From Streptomyces sp. NBC_00525 (GTDB lineage: Bacteria > Actinomycetota > Actinomycetes > Streptomycetales > Streptomycetaceae): a stretch of DNA of 64,000 nucleotides. This document shows, piece by piece, positions 40,690-49,254 of this stretch. The notes beneath the pieces are model-generated. The model made no database searches, had not been told where the DNA came from, and was given only the letters and a program-made list of their open reading frames with translations. Location of the stretch: assembly GCF_036346595.1 (NCBI RefSeq), contig NZ_CP107834.1, forward strand, positions 4,340,001 through 4,404,000. The letters run 5' to 3'. The number at the start of each line of letters is the position of its first letter. The stretch's first letter is position 1. The position numbers and the translations under genes were made by a program.

Positions 40690-41655
40690 GTGACGCACGG
40701 TAATCAGGGCAACCGGCATAAACAGCCCAGCCTTTCGCAGCTGCGCGCCTTCGCGGCCGTCGCGGAATATCTGCACTTCCGGGACGCGGCCGCCGCGATC
40801 GGGATGAGTCAGCCCGCTCTCTCCGGTGCCGTGTCCGCGCTGGAGGAGGCACTGGGTGTCCAGCTCATCGAGCGTACGACGCGCAAGGTGCTGCTCTCGC
40901 CCGCCGGGGAACGGCTCGCCGTACGGGCCAGGGTCGTGCTCGACGCCGTGGGCGAGCTGATGGAGGAGGCGGAGGCCGTCCGCGCGCCGTTCACCGGAGT
41001 GCTCCGGCTCGGCGTCATCCCGACCGTCGCCCCGTACCTCCTGCCGACCGTGCTGCGGCTGGTCCAGGAGCGCTACCCGGCCCTCGACCTCCAGGTCCAC
41101 GAGGAGCAGACCGCCTCACTGGTGGAGGGGCTCGGCGCCGGACGGCTCGACCTGCTGCTGCTCGCCGTGCCGCTCGGGGTCCACGGAGTCAGCGAGCTGC
41201 CGCTGTTCGACGAGGACTTCGTCCTGGTCATGGAGCGCGGGCACCGGCTGGGCGGCCGGGCGGACATCCCCCGCCTCGCGCTGCGCGAGCTGCCGCTGCT
41301 GCTGCTCGACGAGGGCCACTGCCTGCGGGACCAGGCGCTCGACATCTGCCGCGAGGCCGGCCGCACCGAGGGTGCCCCGGTCACCACGACCGCCGCCGGG
41401 CTCTCGACCCTGGTGCAGCTGGTGGCCGGCGGCCTCGGGGTCACGCTGCTGCCGCGCACCGCGGTGCACGTCGAGACCGCCCGCAACGAGTCGCTGACCA
41501 CCGGGTACTTCACGGACCCGGCCCCCACCCGGCGGGTGGCGCTGGCCATGCGGACCGGGGCGGCCAGGCACGAGGAGTTCGAGGAGTTCGCGGCCGCGCT
41601 GCGCGAGGCGATGCGGTCGCTGCCGGTACGCGTGACGGAGGGCGCCCGCGCCTGA
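40690..41655 (+). CDS. oxyR: LysR-family peroxide regulator OxyR
   Basis: 321 residues. N-terminal winged HTH (PSLSQLRAFAAVAEYLHFRDAAAAIGMSQPALSGAVSALEEALG). The effector domain contains EGHCLRDQALDICREAG, two cysteines nine apart (Cys211, Cys220) as in the redox switch of OxyR. GTG at 40690 has GGAGG at 8 bases; an upstream in-frame ATG lacks one. It activates the divergent ahpCD operon under peroxide stress. A perfect palindrome sits just after the stop. Confidence 0.95.
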   Translation: MTHGNQGNRHKQPSLSQLRAFAAVAEYLHFRDAAAAIGMSQPALSGAVSALEEALGVQLIERTTRKVLLSPAGERLAVRARVVLDAVGELMEEAEAVRAPFTGVLRLGVIPTVAPYLLPTVLRLVQERYPALDLQVHEEQTASLVEGLGAGRLDLLLLAVPLGVHGVSELPLFDEDFVLVMERGHRLGGRADIPRLALRELPLLLLDEGHCLRDQALDICREAGRTEGAPVTTTAAGLSTLVQLVAGGLGVTLLPRTAVHVETARNESLTTGYFTDPAPTRRVALAMRTGAARHEEFEEFAAALREAMRSLPVRVTEGARA

Positions 41656-41656
41656 C

Positions 41657-41672
41657 CCGTACAGCTGTACGG
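41657..41672 (+). terminator. Palindrome after oxyR
   Basis: CCGTACAGCTGTACGG is a perfect 16-base palindrome, 2 bases after the oxyR stop. It may act as a short terminator or as a binding site. Confidence 0.5.
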
Positions 41673-41731
41673 ACCAGGCCCGGCCGCCCTCCGCGGCGCG
41701 TGCTCCCCGCGTTCCCCGGTGCCTCCGGGGG

Positions 41732-44131
41732 TTACTCGGAGCGCAGTCCGTCCGGGCGCATCATGCGCCACAGCGGCGGCAGCGAGAGCAGCGTGACGAG
41801 CAGGATCAGTGCCGCGCCGGCGCCGGCCAGCGGCAGGAACACCAGCCAGTCGGACACCTCCTTGTCGACCATCCAGCACAGCGCCGCGCCCAGGGTGAGG
41901 CCGCCGGCCACCGCGACCACGAGGCCGAGGAGCACCGGGACGGCGGTCTGCCAGAGCACCGACCAGCCCAGGGTGGTGCGCCGGGTGCCGAAGGCGACCA
42001 GGACCGAGAGCAGCCGCTTGCGCTCGCGCAGCTGTTCCAGCTGGGAGACCAGCATGGAGATGGCGATGAGCAGCAGCGTCACGGTGGCGCCGACCCGGAG
42101 ACCGGTCTGGACGCTGGCGTACTGCCGGTCGCGCTCCACGGACATCATGGTGACCAGGCGCATGCCGGGGTCGATCTTCGCGGCCGTGTTGCGTACGTAC
42201 TCGGCGGCGTCCGGGACGTCCGGGTCGATACGGATCTGGGTGGCGGTGACGGCGCCGGGCAGGGTGGTCGCGTCGATGGCTCCGGGGGTGACCATGATGC
42301 CCGTGCGCTCCTGGCCGAGCGGGTCCTTGCGGCTGACCACGGTCTTCGTGTCGGCGGGCAGGGTCCAGCGCAGCTTCCTGCCGCTGCCCGACTCGAACTC
42401 GATCTCCCTGCCCTTGCGGGCGGTCTTGTCCATCCAGCCGGCCATGTCCGGGTCGTCTGCGGGGTGGACGACGAAGCTGTCGCCGTCCGCGCAGGAGTCG
42501 ATGCGGGCGACCTCGCGCAGGGTGGCGCAGTCGCCGACGTTGAAGGACGTGGTGGGCTGCATCTCGTCGTCGGCGTAGGTGCCCGGCTTGGTGGCGTACG
42601 CCTCGATCATGCCGATGACCTGGGTGACGCCCCGCGTGGCGCGGAACCGCTCGATGGTGTCGACGGCGGCGGTGCCGCTGACCTGCTGGGAGACCGCGTA
42701 GAACTGGGCGCGGTCGGTGTCCTGGCCGGTGATCTTGTTGAAGTCGGCGTTCATCGCGGCGAAGAGCATCTGCACGGCGACCGCGCCGGCCACCGCCACG
42801 GTGACGCCGCTGACCGCGCGGGAGGCGGCCCCGCTGCTGAGCTGGAGCCTGCGGGTGGCGAGCTGCCAGGGCACCGGGCCGCCGTGCAGCCGGCTCACGC
42901 ATGCCTCGACCAGCCACGGCAGCAGCAGGGCGAGCCCGACGAGGATCAGGACCGCGCCGCCGGCGATGGCGTACGGGTTGACGACCTCGTACGCGCCGGA
43001 CTTGCCGGTGAGCGCGAACACGCCGAGCCCCGCGAGCGGGAACAGCAGCCGCCACCACAGCCGGCGGCTGCGGGACCGGCTGTTGCGGACCACGCCCAGC
43101 GGCTCGATGACGACCGAGCGCATCGCACTCAGCGTGACGAGCACCGCGGTCAGCGGCACGGCGACCGCGATGAGCAGGCACAGCCGCAGATCGGGGGAGA
43201 GGTCGGAGGGGAAGGCGCTGACGTCCCACACCTCGATGTGGCTCACGAACTGTCGCCCCACCAGGAACATGACGAGTCCGATGAGCAGACCGAGGGTGGA
43301 GCCGAACAGGGCCTCACCGGCGGCGATCCGGCGGGTGGAGCGGATGTCCGTGCCGACCAGCCGCAACGCAGCCAGCCTGCGGTCGCGGCGGTCGCCGCCG
43401 AAGCGCACGGCGGTGGCGATGAAGATCGCGACGGGCGCCAGGAGCACCACGCAGCCCACGATCACCAGGACGACCAGGATGGGGGCGAGCGGCGGGGTGG
43501 GGGCCGGGTTCCCGTAACTGGTGATCCGGTGGCCGCCCGACGCCGTGGTCAGGGTGTCGCTGCCCGCGTAGAACGACAGTTCGTTGGGTGAACGCAGCCC
43601 GTCCTCGTTGATGGTGCCGGTGATCGTGTACGGATAACGGTCCTTGAGCAGGGCGTTGTCCGGATCGGCGAGCAGGTCCTTCAGCGCGGGGGAGACCACC
43701 ATCTCGCCCGCCGCGGGCAGGGCGTCGATGCCCGGCGGGAGCACCGGGTGGCTGCCCTCGGCGCGCAGCAGATAGCCGTTGATGGAGCGGTCGTGGTACT
43801 CGGTGTCGGACGAGATCCGCAGGACGGAGGTGTCGGACTTCTTCCCCAGCGTTTCGGGGTTCTCGGACACCTTGGTCTCGCTGCGGGCCTGGCTGCGGTC
43901 GTTGCGTGCGTCGAGCGCGTGCGGGACGGACGCGGCGAGGAAGAGGAGCGTCACGCCGAGGCCGACGCCCACGGCGGTGAGGAGGGTGCGGGTCCAGCCG
44001 GCGCGGCCGCCGCCGGCGGCGAAGCGGATGCCGAGGGCGAGATCACGCAGCCACGGTGCGGTGCGGGAGCGGCCGGGAGTGGGGGACTGGTGCATGGGGG
44101 TGGTGGTCCGTTTGTCGTCGAGGAGCGTCAC
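41732..44131 (-). CDS. ABC transporter permease with FtsX domains
   Basis: 799-residue MacB/FtsX-type permease. An N-terminal helix and an outside domain (about 50-200), a set of membrane helices (PILVVLVIVGCVVLLAPVAIFIATAVRF, first FtsX domain), helices near 360-430, a second outside domain and a C-terminal FtsX domain (VGATVTLLLIAISMLVSQLEQLRERKRLLSVLVAFGT). Such duplicated permeases export peptides, lipids or drugs. GTG start at 44131 overlaps the ATPase stop by 4 bases. Third gene of the PadR-ABC operon. Confidence 0.9.
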   Translation of the reverse strand: MTLLDDKRTTTPMHQSPTPGRSRTAPWLRDLALGIRFAAGGGRAGWTRTLLTAVGVGLGVTLLFLAASVPHALDARNDRSQARSETKVSENPETLGKKSDTSVLRISSDTEYHDRSINGYLLRAEGSHPVLPPGIDALPAAGEMVVSPALKDLLADPDNALLKDRYPYTITGTINEDGLRSPNELSFYAGSDTLTTASGGHRITSYGNPAPTPPLAPILVVLVIVGCVVLLAPVAIFIATAVRFGGDRRDRRLAALRLVGTDIRSTRRIAAGEALFGSTLGLLIGLVMFLVGRQFVSHIEVWDVSAFPSDLSPDLRLCLLIAVAVPLTAVLVTLSAMRSVVIEPLGVVRNSRSRSRRLWWRLLFPLAGLGVFALTGKSGAYEVVNPYAIAGGAVLILVGLALLLPWLVEACVSRLHGGPVPWQLATRRLQLSSGAASRAVSGVTVAVAGAVAVQMLFAAMNADFNKITGQDTDRAQFYAVSQQVSGTAAVDTIERFRATRGVTQVIGMIEAYATKPGTYADDEMQPTTSFNVGDCATLREVARIDSCADGDSFVVHPADDPDMAGWMDKTARKGREIEFESGSGRKLRWTLPADTKTVVSRKDPLGQERTGIMVTPGAIDATTLPGAVTATQIRIDPDVPDAAEYVRNTAAKIDPGMRLVTMMSVERDRQYASVQTGLRVGATVTLLLIAISMLVSQLEQLRERKRLLSVLVAFGTRRTTLGWSVLWQTAVPVLLGLVVAVAGGLTLGAALCWMVDKEVSDWLVFLPLAGAGAALILLVTLLSLPPLWRMMRPDGLRSE

Positions 44132-44814
44132 GGGGTGTGTTCCAGGTCGGTGGCGCGGCCGTCGCGGACGGTGATGTCGCGGTCGGAGTAGGCGGCGACG
44201 CGGGCTTCGTGGGTGACCAGGACGACGGCGACGTTGGTGGAGCGGGCGGCCTCGGTGAGCAGTTGCATGACGCGTTCGCCGTTGAGGGAGTCCAGTGCTC
44301 CGGTGGGCTCGTCGGCGAAGATGACCTTCGGGGAGGCGGCGAGGGCGCGGGCGACGGCGACGCGCTGGCCCTGGCCGCCGGAGACCTCGCCGGGGCGCTT
44401 GGCGCCGATGTCCTCGACCTCCAGGCGCTCCATCCAGGAGCGGGCGGTGCGTTCGGCGTCCTTGCGGCGGACGCCGTTGAGGCGCAGCGGCAGGGCGACG
44501 TTCTCGGTGCAGGTCAGTTCCGGGACGAGCTGGCCGAACTGGAAGACGAAGCCGAAGTCGCTGCGGCGCAGGGCGCTGCGTTCGGCGTCGGACATGGCGG
44601 ACAGCTCGCGCCCGGCGTAGGTGATGGTGCCGGAGTCGGGGGTGATGATCCCGGCGAGGCAGTGCAGGAGGGTGGACTTGCCGGAGCCGGAGGGGCCCAT
44701 GACGGCGACGACTTCGCCGGGGTGGACGGAGAAGGACGCGCCGTCCAGGGCGGGGGTCGGTCCGTAGGTCTTGCGCAGGTCGTGGGCGGCGAGGAGGGAG
44801 CCGTCGGGGGTCAT
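44128..44814 (-). CDS. ABC transporter ATP-binding protein (MacB/LolD type)
   Basis: 228 residues. Walker A GPSGSGKSTLLHC, Q-loop VFQFGQLVPELT, signature VSGGQGQRVAVARALA, Walker B VIFADEPTGALDS, switch LVTHEARVAAYSDR. Pairs with the FtsX-type permease encoded next. ATG overlaps the PadR stop (ATGA), so all three genes are translationally coupled. Probably repressed by the PadR protein until a cargo appears. Confidence 0.94.
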   Translation of the reverse strand: MTPDGSLLAAHDLRKTYGPTPALDGASFSVHPGEVVAVMGPSGSGKSTLLHCLAGIITPDSGTITYAGRELSAMSDAERSALRRSDFGFVFQFGQLVPELTCTENVALPLRLNGVRRKDAERTARSWMERLEVEDIGAKRPGEVSGGQGQRVAVARALAASPKVIFADEPTGALDSLNGERVMQLLTEAARSTNVAVVLVTHEARVAAYSDRDITVRDGRATDLEHTP

Positions 44815-45335
44815 GCGGTCACTGCTTTCCGGAGCTGGCCGAGGCGGGCGGCGGTGAGTTCCAGCCAGCGCAGATCGGCTTCGAGGTGGAACAGGGCGTG
44901 GTCGCAGATCAGCTGGTCCGCGAGGTCGCCGCGCCGCTTTCGGTCGGTGAGGATGCGCATCAGGCGCAGGTGTTCGGAGCGCTGGGCGTCCAGGACGTCG
45001 GCCGCGTCGCGGCCGGTGAGCAGGGCCAGGACGACCTTGGTGTAGAGGGTCGACTGGAGGTAGGGCTCGGGTTTCTCGGGCTGCGCGAGCCAGGCGGTGA
45101 CGTCGGTGATGCCGGCGTCGGTGATCGCGTAACGCTTGCGCTCGGGGCCGCCCCCGCTCTCCACGCCGTCGACCTCCACGAGGCCGTTCTTCAGGAGCCG
45201 GGACATCGTCGAGTAGACCTGCCCGTAGTGCAGGGGGCGGTCGTGTCCGAACTTCTCGTCGAACGTCCGCTTGAGGTCGTAACCATGGCGGGGCCCCGAT
45301 TCCAGGAGCCCGAGCAGGGTGAGGCCGATAGACAT
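44811..45335 (-). CDS. PadR-family transcriptional regulator
   Basis: 174 residues. N-terminal PadR winged helix (SIGLTLLGLLESGPRHGYDLKRTFDEKFG, LHYGQVYSTMSRLLKNGLVEVDG) and a C-terminal helical dimerisation part (Vir-type). PadR proteins are usually repressors of adjacent efflux genes. ATG at 45335 is chosen because the fold begins there; a longer reading would run through the operator. The strong inverted repeat at 45353-45379 lies just upstream. Confidence 0.93.
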   Translation of the reverse strand: MSIGLTLLGLLESGPRHGYDLKRTFDEKFGHDRPLHYGQVYSTMSRLLKNGLVEVDGVESGGGPERKRYAITDAGITDVTAWLAQPEKPEPYLQSTLYTKVVLALLTGRDAADVLDAQRSEHLRLMRILTDRKRRGDLADQLICDHALFHLEADLRWLELTAARLGQLRKAVTA

Positions 45336-45352
45336 GCGGAGCACTCTACACG

Positions 45353-45379
45353 GTGTGTATACCTGCGATGTATACACAC
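45353..45379 (-). promoter_or_regulatory. PadR operator, 10-bp perfect inverted repeat
   Basis: GTGTGTATAC (45353-45362), spacer CTGCGAT, GTATACACAC (45370-45379). It is A+T-rich in a very G+C-rich setting and lies 18 bases upstream of the PadR start, so it is the probable autoregulatory operator. Confidence 0.8.
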
Positions 45380-45441
45380 GGGGTGCACTCGAACGGCGCA
45401 CGTCAGCGGCGTGTGCGGCCCCTACCGCCGGGGGAACGCCG

Positions 45442-45475
45442 ACGGCCCGCCCCCTCGCGGGAGGGGGCGGGCCGT
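45442..45475 (-). terminator. Perfect 15-bp terminator after the RHH gene
   Basis: ACGGCCCGCCCCCTC (45442-45456) pairs perfectly with 45461-45475 around the loop GCGG. It lies just beyond the stop at 45482. Confidence 0.85.
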
Positions 45476-45481
45476 TCGTGG

Positions 45482-45739
45482 TCACTCGTCGTCGGGCGGC
45501 ACCGGCGGGGCCTTGGGCGGGCGGCCCCGGCGGGGGATCGGGCCCGCTCCGCCGGGCAGCCGGCCCGCCTCGGCGAGCGCCCGCCGCAGCAGGAACTCGA
45601 TCTGCGCGTTGGCGCTGCGCAGCTCGTCCGACGCCCAGCGGGCCAGCGCGTCGTACACGGCCGGGTCCAGCCGCAGCAGCATCTGCTTGCGCTGCCGCGG
45701 CCGGGCGCGGGGTGTGTCCCCCGGGGTGTCCGCCGTCAC
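45482..45739 (-). CDS. Small ribbon-helix-helix protein coupled to SPFH gene
   Basis: 85 residues. An Arg/Pro-rich start, then a ribbon-helix-helix-like core KQMLLRLDPAVYDALARWASDELRSANAQIEFLLRRALAEAG, and a Pro-rich tail. The core matches Arc/CopG-type DNA-binding proteins. GTG at 45739 overlaps the SPFH stop by four bases (GTGA), so it is translationally coupled to it. It could regulate its own operon through the palindromes at 46729-46761; that is inference. Confidence 0.8.
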   Translation of the reverse strand: MTADTPGDTPRARPRQRKQMLLRLDPAVYDALARWASDELRSANAQIEFLLRRALAEAGRLPGGAGPIPRRGRPPKAPPVPPDDE

Positions 45740-46707
45740 TGGTAGAGCGTGCCCGTGTTGAGGACCGGCTGGGCCGCGCGGTCGCCGCACAGCACCACCA
45801 TGAGGTTGCTCACCATGGACGCCTTGCGCTCCGCGTCCAGCTCGACGATGTCCTGCTCGGCGATCCGGGCCAGCGCCATCTCGACCATGCCGACGGCGCC
45901 CTCGACGATCTGCTGCCGGGCCGCCACGACCGCGCCCGCCTGCTGGCGCTGGAGCATCGCGGAGGCGATCTCGGGGGCGTACGCGAGGTGGCTGAAGCGG
46001 GACTCGATGATCCGCACCCCGGCCGCCTGTACCCGCGCCGTCAGTTCCACGGCCAGCTTCTCGGTGATCTCCTCGGCGTTGCCGCGCAGCGAGAGGCCGC
46101 CCTCCTCGTGGGCGTCGTACGGGTACTCCAGGGCGATGTGCCGGACGGCGGACTCGGTCTGGGTGGCGACGAACTCCAGGAAGTCGTCCACCTCGAAGAG
46201 GGCCTGGGCGGTGTCCTCCACCTTCCACACGACGATCGCGGCCAGCTCGATGGGGTTGCCGTAGGCGTCGTTGACCTTGAGGACGGCGGTCTCGTGGTTG
46301 CGGACGCGGGTGGAGATCTTCCGGCTGGAGGTCAGCGGGTTCACCCAGCGCAGTCCGTCGGTGCGGATGGTGCCCACGTACCGGCCGAACAGCTGGATGA
46401 CCCGTGCCTCGCCCGGTGCGACCATCTTCACACCGCCCATGCAGAAGAACGAGGCGATGGCGAGCAGGATGCCGACGACGCAGACCGGGATGCCGACGGC
46501 GTTGTTCCCGTTCGAGCCCATGACGCCGCCCACGACGGCCAGGGCGATGCCGGCGATCACGCCGAGCACGGTCAGCAGCAGCCCGAGGCCCCCGGCGATG
46601 CTGTGCGCCCGTGTCTCGCGGACCTGCGGTTCCGGCATCTGGGGAGCGTCCGGGGTGAGTCCGGCGGAGGGCTGGGGCGCGGGGTGCGCGGCGTGCGGGT
46701 CGGTCAT
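45736..46707 (-). CDS. SPFH/Band 7 domain membrane protein
   Basis: 323 residues. Two N-terminal hydrophobic helices ([45 protein letters not shown]) are followed by a stomatin/prohibitin-like SPFH domain ([53 protein letters not shown]) and an oligomerising helix ([42 protein letters not shown]). Such proteins scaffold membrane microdomains. ATG at 46707 follows GGGGGA. Its promoter region has two inverted repeats. Confidence 0.93.
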   Translation of the reverse strand: MTDPHAAHPAPQPSAGLTPDAPQMPEPQVRETRAHSIAGGLGLLLTVLGVIAGIALAVVGGVMGSNGNNAVGIPVCVVGILLAIASFFCMGGVKMVAPGEARVIQLFGRYVGTIRTDGLRWVNPLTSSRKISTRVRNHETAVLKVNDAYGNPIELAAIVVWKVEDTAQALFEVDDFLEFVATQTESAVRHIALEYPYDAHEEGGLSLRGNAEEITEKLAVELTARVQAAGVRIIESRFSHLAYAPEIASAMLQRQQAGAVVAARQQIVEGAVGMVEMALARIAEQDIVELDAERKASMVSNLMVVLCGDRAAQPVLNTGTLYQ

Positions 46708-46728
46708 GGTGTCCCCCCGTGGTGACGA

Positions 46729-46761
46729 GCTAGCCGGTCGCTAGCAATGTGATTACACATT
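46729..46761 (-). promoter_or_regulatory. Twin inverted repeats in the SPFH promoter
   Basis: GCTAGC-CGGTC-GCTAGC (46729-46745) abuts AATGTG-ATTA-CACATT (46746-46761). Both are perfect inverted repeats and the second is strikingly A+T-rich. They lie 22-54 bases upstream of the SPFH start and are likely operators. Confidence 0.65.
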
Positions 46762-46930
46762 AACCGTTCTCGCAACCTTGTGCACCCCTGGGGAGTCGGT
46801 TCCATCGGAAGCGGGTGCTGATTCTCACGTCCGTAAAAAGTCGGATCGCCTGCTTTTCGGGCTTGCCAACGGTGTTAGCTGGCAGGTCCGAGCTGATCCG
46901 GCCGAGCAGAGAAACGGGAGCGACCAAGCG

Positions 46931-49219
46931 ATGGGTCGAGCGGAAGCGCGACGAGCCCAGCGGCAGGCTGAGAAGAAGGGCGGCATACGCCGCTTCCTCA
47001 CCTGGCGCAAACTACTGGGCACGGCCTTCGGGGTGATCCTCCTGGGCATGGGAGCCTTCGCGGTGCTCTACGTTGTCGTGGACGTGCCGGATGGCAACCC
47101 CAAGATGGACTTGCAGGCGAACGTCTACAAGTACGCCGACGGGAGCCTGCTGGCCAGGACCGGCGAGGTCAACCGCGAGATCGTGAGCCTCGCCGAGGTG
47201 CCCAAGGAAGTCCAGGACACCTTCGTCGCCGCCGAGAACAAGTCGTTCTACAACGACCACGGCGTCGACCTGAAGGGCACCGCGCGCGGACTGATCAACA
47301 CCGTGTCCGGCAAGGGCAAGCAGGGCGGCTCGACCATCACCCAGCAGTACGTCAAGAACTACTACCTGGACCAGGACCAGACGGTCACCCGCAAGCTCAA
47401 GGAACTCGTCATCTCCCTCAAGGTCGACCAGAAGAAGACCAAGAAGGAGATCCTCGCCGGGTACATCAACACCAGCTACTTCGGACGCGGCGCCTGGGGC
47501 ATCCAGGCCGCCGCCCAGGCCTACTACGGTGTGGACGCCAAGGAACTGGACGTCTCGCAGGGCGCCTACCTCGCCGCGCTGCTCCAGGCGCCGAGCCAGT
47601 ACGACTGGGCCGTCGCAGGTCCCAACGGCAAGCGGCTGGTGAAGGCGCGCTGGGCGTACACCCTGGACAACATGGTCGAGGAGGGCTGGCTCGACGCCGG
47701 CAAGCGCAAGGGCCTGACGTTCCCGGTGCCGCGCGAGCCCAAACCGCTGGACGGGACGTCCGGGCAGAAGGGCTACATCGTCGACGCGGCCCGCAAGGCG
47801 GTGCTCAAGGAGACGGGCCTCAGCGACAACCAGTTCGACATGGGCGGCTGGACCATCACCGTCAACATCGACAAGAAGAAGCAGCGGCAGCTGGAGAAGT
47901 CGGTCGAGGCCAAGCTGCTCGACAAGCTGGACCCCGAGAAGCGCAAGCTGGACCAGGACATCCAGGCCGGCGCGGTCTCCGTGAACCCGAAGACCGGCGC
48001 GGTGGTCGCCCTGTACGGCGGCCGCGGCCAGAACGTGCACTGGACGTCGAACGCCACCCGTTCCGACTTCCAGCCCGCGTCCACCTTCAAGCCCGTCATC
48101 CTCGCCGCCGCGCTCGACCGGGAGTCGAAGACCCAGGACGGCGAGCGGATCACCGCGAACACCCGCTACGACGGCACCAGCAAGCGCCCGGTCGTCGGCA
48201 GCGACGTCCCGTTCAACCCGGAGAACGAGGACGACCAGAACTACGGCCAGGTCACCGTCCAGACCGCGATGAACAAGTCCATCAACTCCGCGTTCGCGCA
48301 GATGGGCGTGGACGTCGGCATGGACGAGGTGATGAAGACCGCCGGCGAGCTGGGCATGGACGTGGAGGGGCTGGACGCCGTACCGGCGCAGACCCTCGGC
48401 TCCATGGGCGCCAGCCCCATGGAGATGGCCGGCGTCTACGCCACCCTCGACCACCACGGCAAGAAGGTCACCCCGCAGATCGTGAAGTCCGCGGTGCACC
48501 AGGGCGACGCCCCGCTGAAGATGCCCGACGCGATCGGTGACCAGGTGATCTCCCGCCAGGCCGCGGACTCCGTGACCTCGGTGCTGACCGGTGTGGTCGA
48601 CGACGGAACGGCCCGCGTGTCGGTCCGCAACGCCGAGGGGCTCCAGCGCCGCGACATCGCCGGCAAGACCGGTACCTCCGACGACAACAAGTCGGCCTGG
48701 TTCACCGGCTACACCCCCGACCTGGTCACCTCGGTCGGGCTGTTCGGCGAGGCCGCCTTCGACCGCACCGGCGACGACGGCAAGAAGATCAGGAAGACCG
48801 CGCAGGTGACCCTCAAGGGCGCCGGCGGCGGCGGACGCGTCAACGGCGGCGGCTTCCCCGCCGAGATCTGGGCCGACTACATGGCGAACTCCCTGGGCGA
48901 GCCCGTGAAGTTCGACCTCGACACCGACATGGGCGCCGCGGTCAGCCCGCCGCCCACGTCCCACTCGCCGAGCCCGAGCACCTCGCCGTCCGACGACCCC
49001 ACCCCGTCGCACTCGCCGTCCAGCCAGGCCCCGTCCTCGGAGCCCCCGCCGGTCAGCCAGTCCCCGGAGAGCAGCCCGCCCGCCTCGCCGTCCGGCGGCA
49101 CATCGAGCGAGCCGGCCCCCGACCCGACCGCGGACCCGGGCCCCTCGACCTCGGTGGGGCTCCCGGACCTCCCCGGCACCAACAAGCGCCCGGACGACGA
49201 CAACGCGATGCCCCGCTGA
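46931..49219 (+). CDS. Class A penicillin-binding protein (bifunctional)
   Basis: 762 residues. A basic cytosolic N-terminus, one membrane helix (LLGTAFGVILLGMGAFAVLYVVV), GT51 glycosyltransferase (about 60-240: FVAAENKSFYNDHGVD, KGKQGGSTITQQYVKN, GYINTSYFGRGAWG), then a transpeptidase with STFK (Ser384, Lys387), SIN (Ser450) and KTGT (Lys579). The C-terminal ~100 residues are Ser/Pro-rich. It builds and crosslinks peptidoglycan outside the membrane. ATG at 46931 follows GGGAG. Divergent from the SPFH gene. Confidence 0.95.
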   Translation: MGRAEARRAQRQAEKKGGIRRFLTWRKLLGTAFGVILLGMGAFAVLYVVVDVPDGNPKMDLQANVYKYADGSLLARTGEVNREIVSLAEVPKEVQDTFVAAENKSFYNDHGVDLKGTARGLINTVSGKGKQGGSTITQQYVKNYYLDQDQTVTRKLKELVISLKVDQKKTKKEILAGYINTSYFGRGAWGIQAAAQAYYGVDAKELDVSQGAYLAALLQAPSQYDWAVAGPNGKRLVKARWAYTLDNMVEEGWLDAGKRKGLTFPVPREPKPLDGTSGQKGYIVDAARKAVLKETGLSDNQFDMGGWTITVNIDKKKQRQLEKSVEAKLLDKLDPEKRKLDQDIQAGAVSVNPKTGAVVALYGGRGQNVHWTSNATRSDFQPASTFKPVILAAALDRESKTQDGERITANTRYDGTSKRPVVGSDVPFNPENEDDQNYGQVTVQTAMNKSINSAFAQMGVDVGMDEVMKTAGELGMDVEGLDAVPAQTLGSMGASPMEMAGVYATLDHHGKKVTPQIVKSAVHQGDAPLKMPDAIGDQVISRQAADSVTSVLTGVVDDGTARVSVRNAEGLQRRDIAGKTGTSDDNKSAWFTGYTPDLVTSVGLFGEAAFDRTGDDGKKIRKTAQVTLKGAGGGGRVNGGGFPAEIWADYMANSLGEPVKFDLDTDMGAAVSPPPTSHSPSPSTSPSDDPTPSHSPSSQAPSSEPPPVSQSPESSPPASPSGGTSSEPAPDPTADPGPSTSVGLPDLPGTNKRPDDDNAMPR

Positions 49220-49227
49220 TCCCCGCG

Positions 49228-49254
49228 CGCGGGGGCGGACTCACCGCCCCCGCG
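49228..49254. terminator. Hairpin at the convergent PBP / SpoIIE ends
   Basis: CGCGGGGGCGG (49228-49238) pairs perfectly with CCGCCCCCGCG (49244-49254). The loop (49239-49243) contains the stop codon of the SpoIIE gene. Confidence 0.8.
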
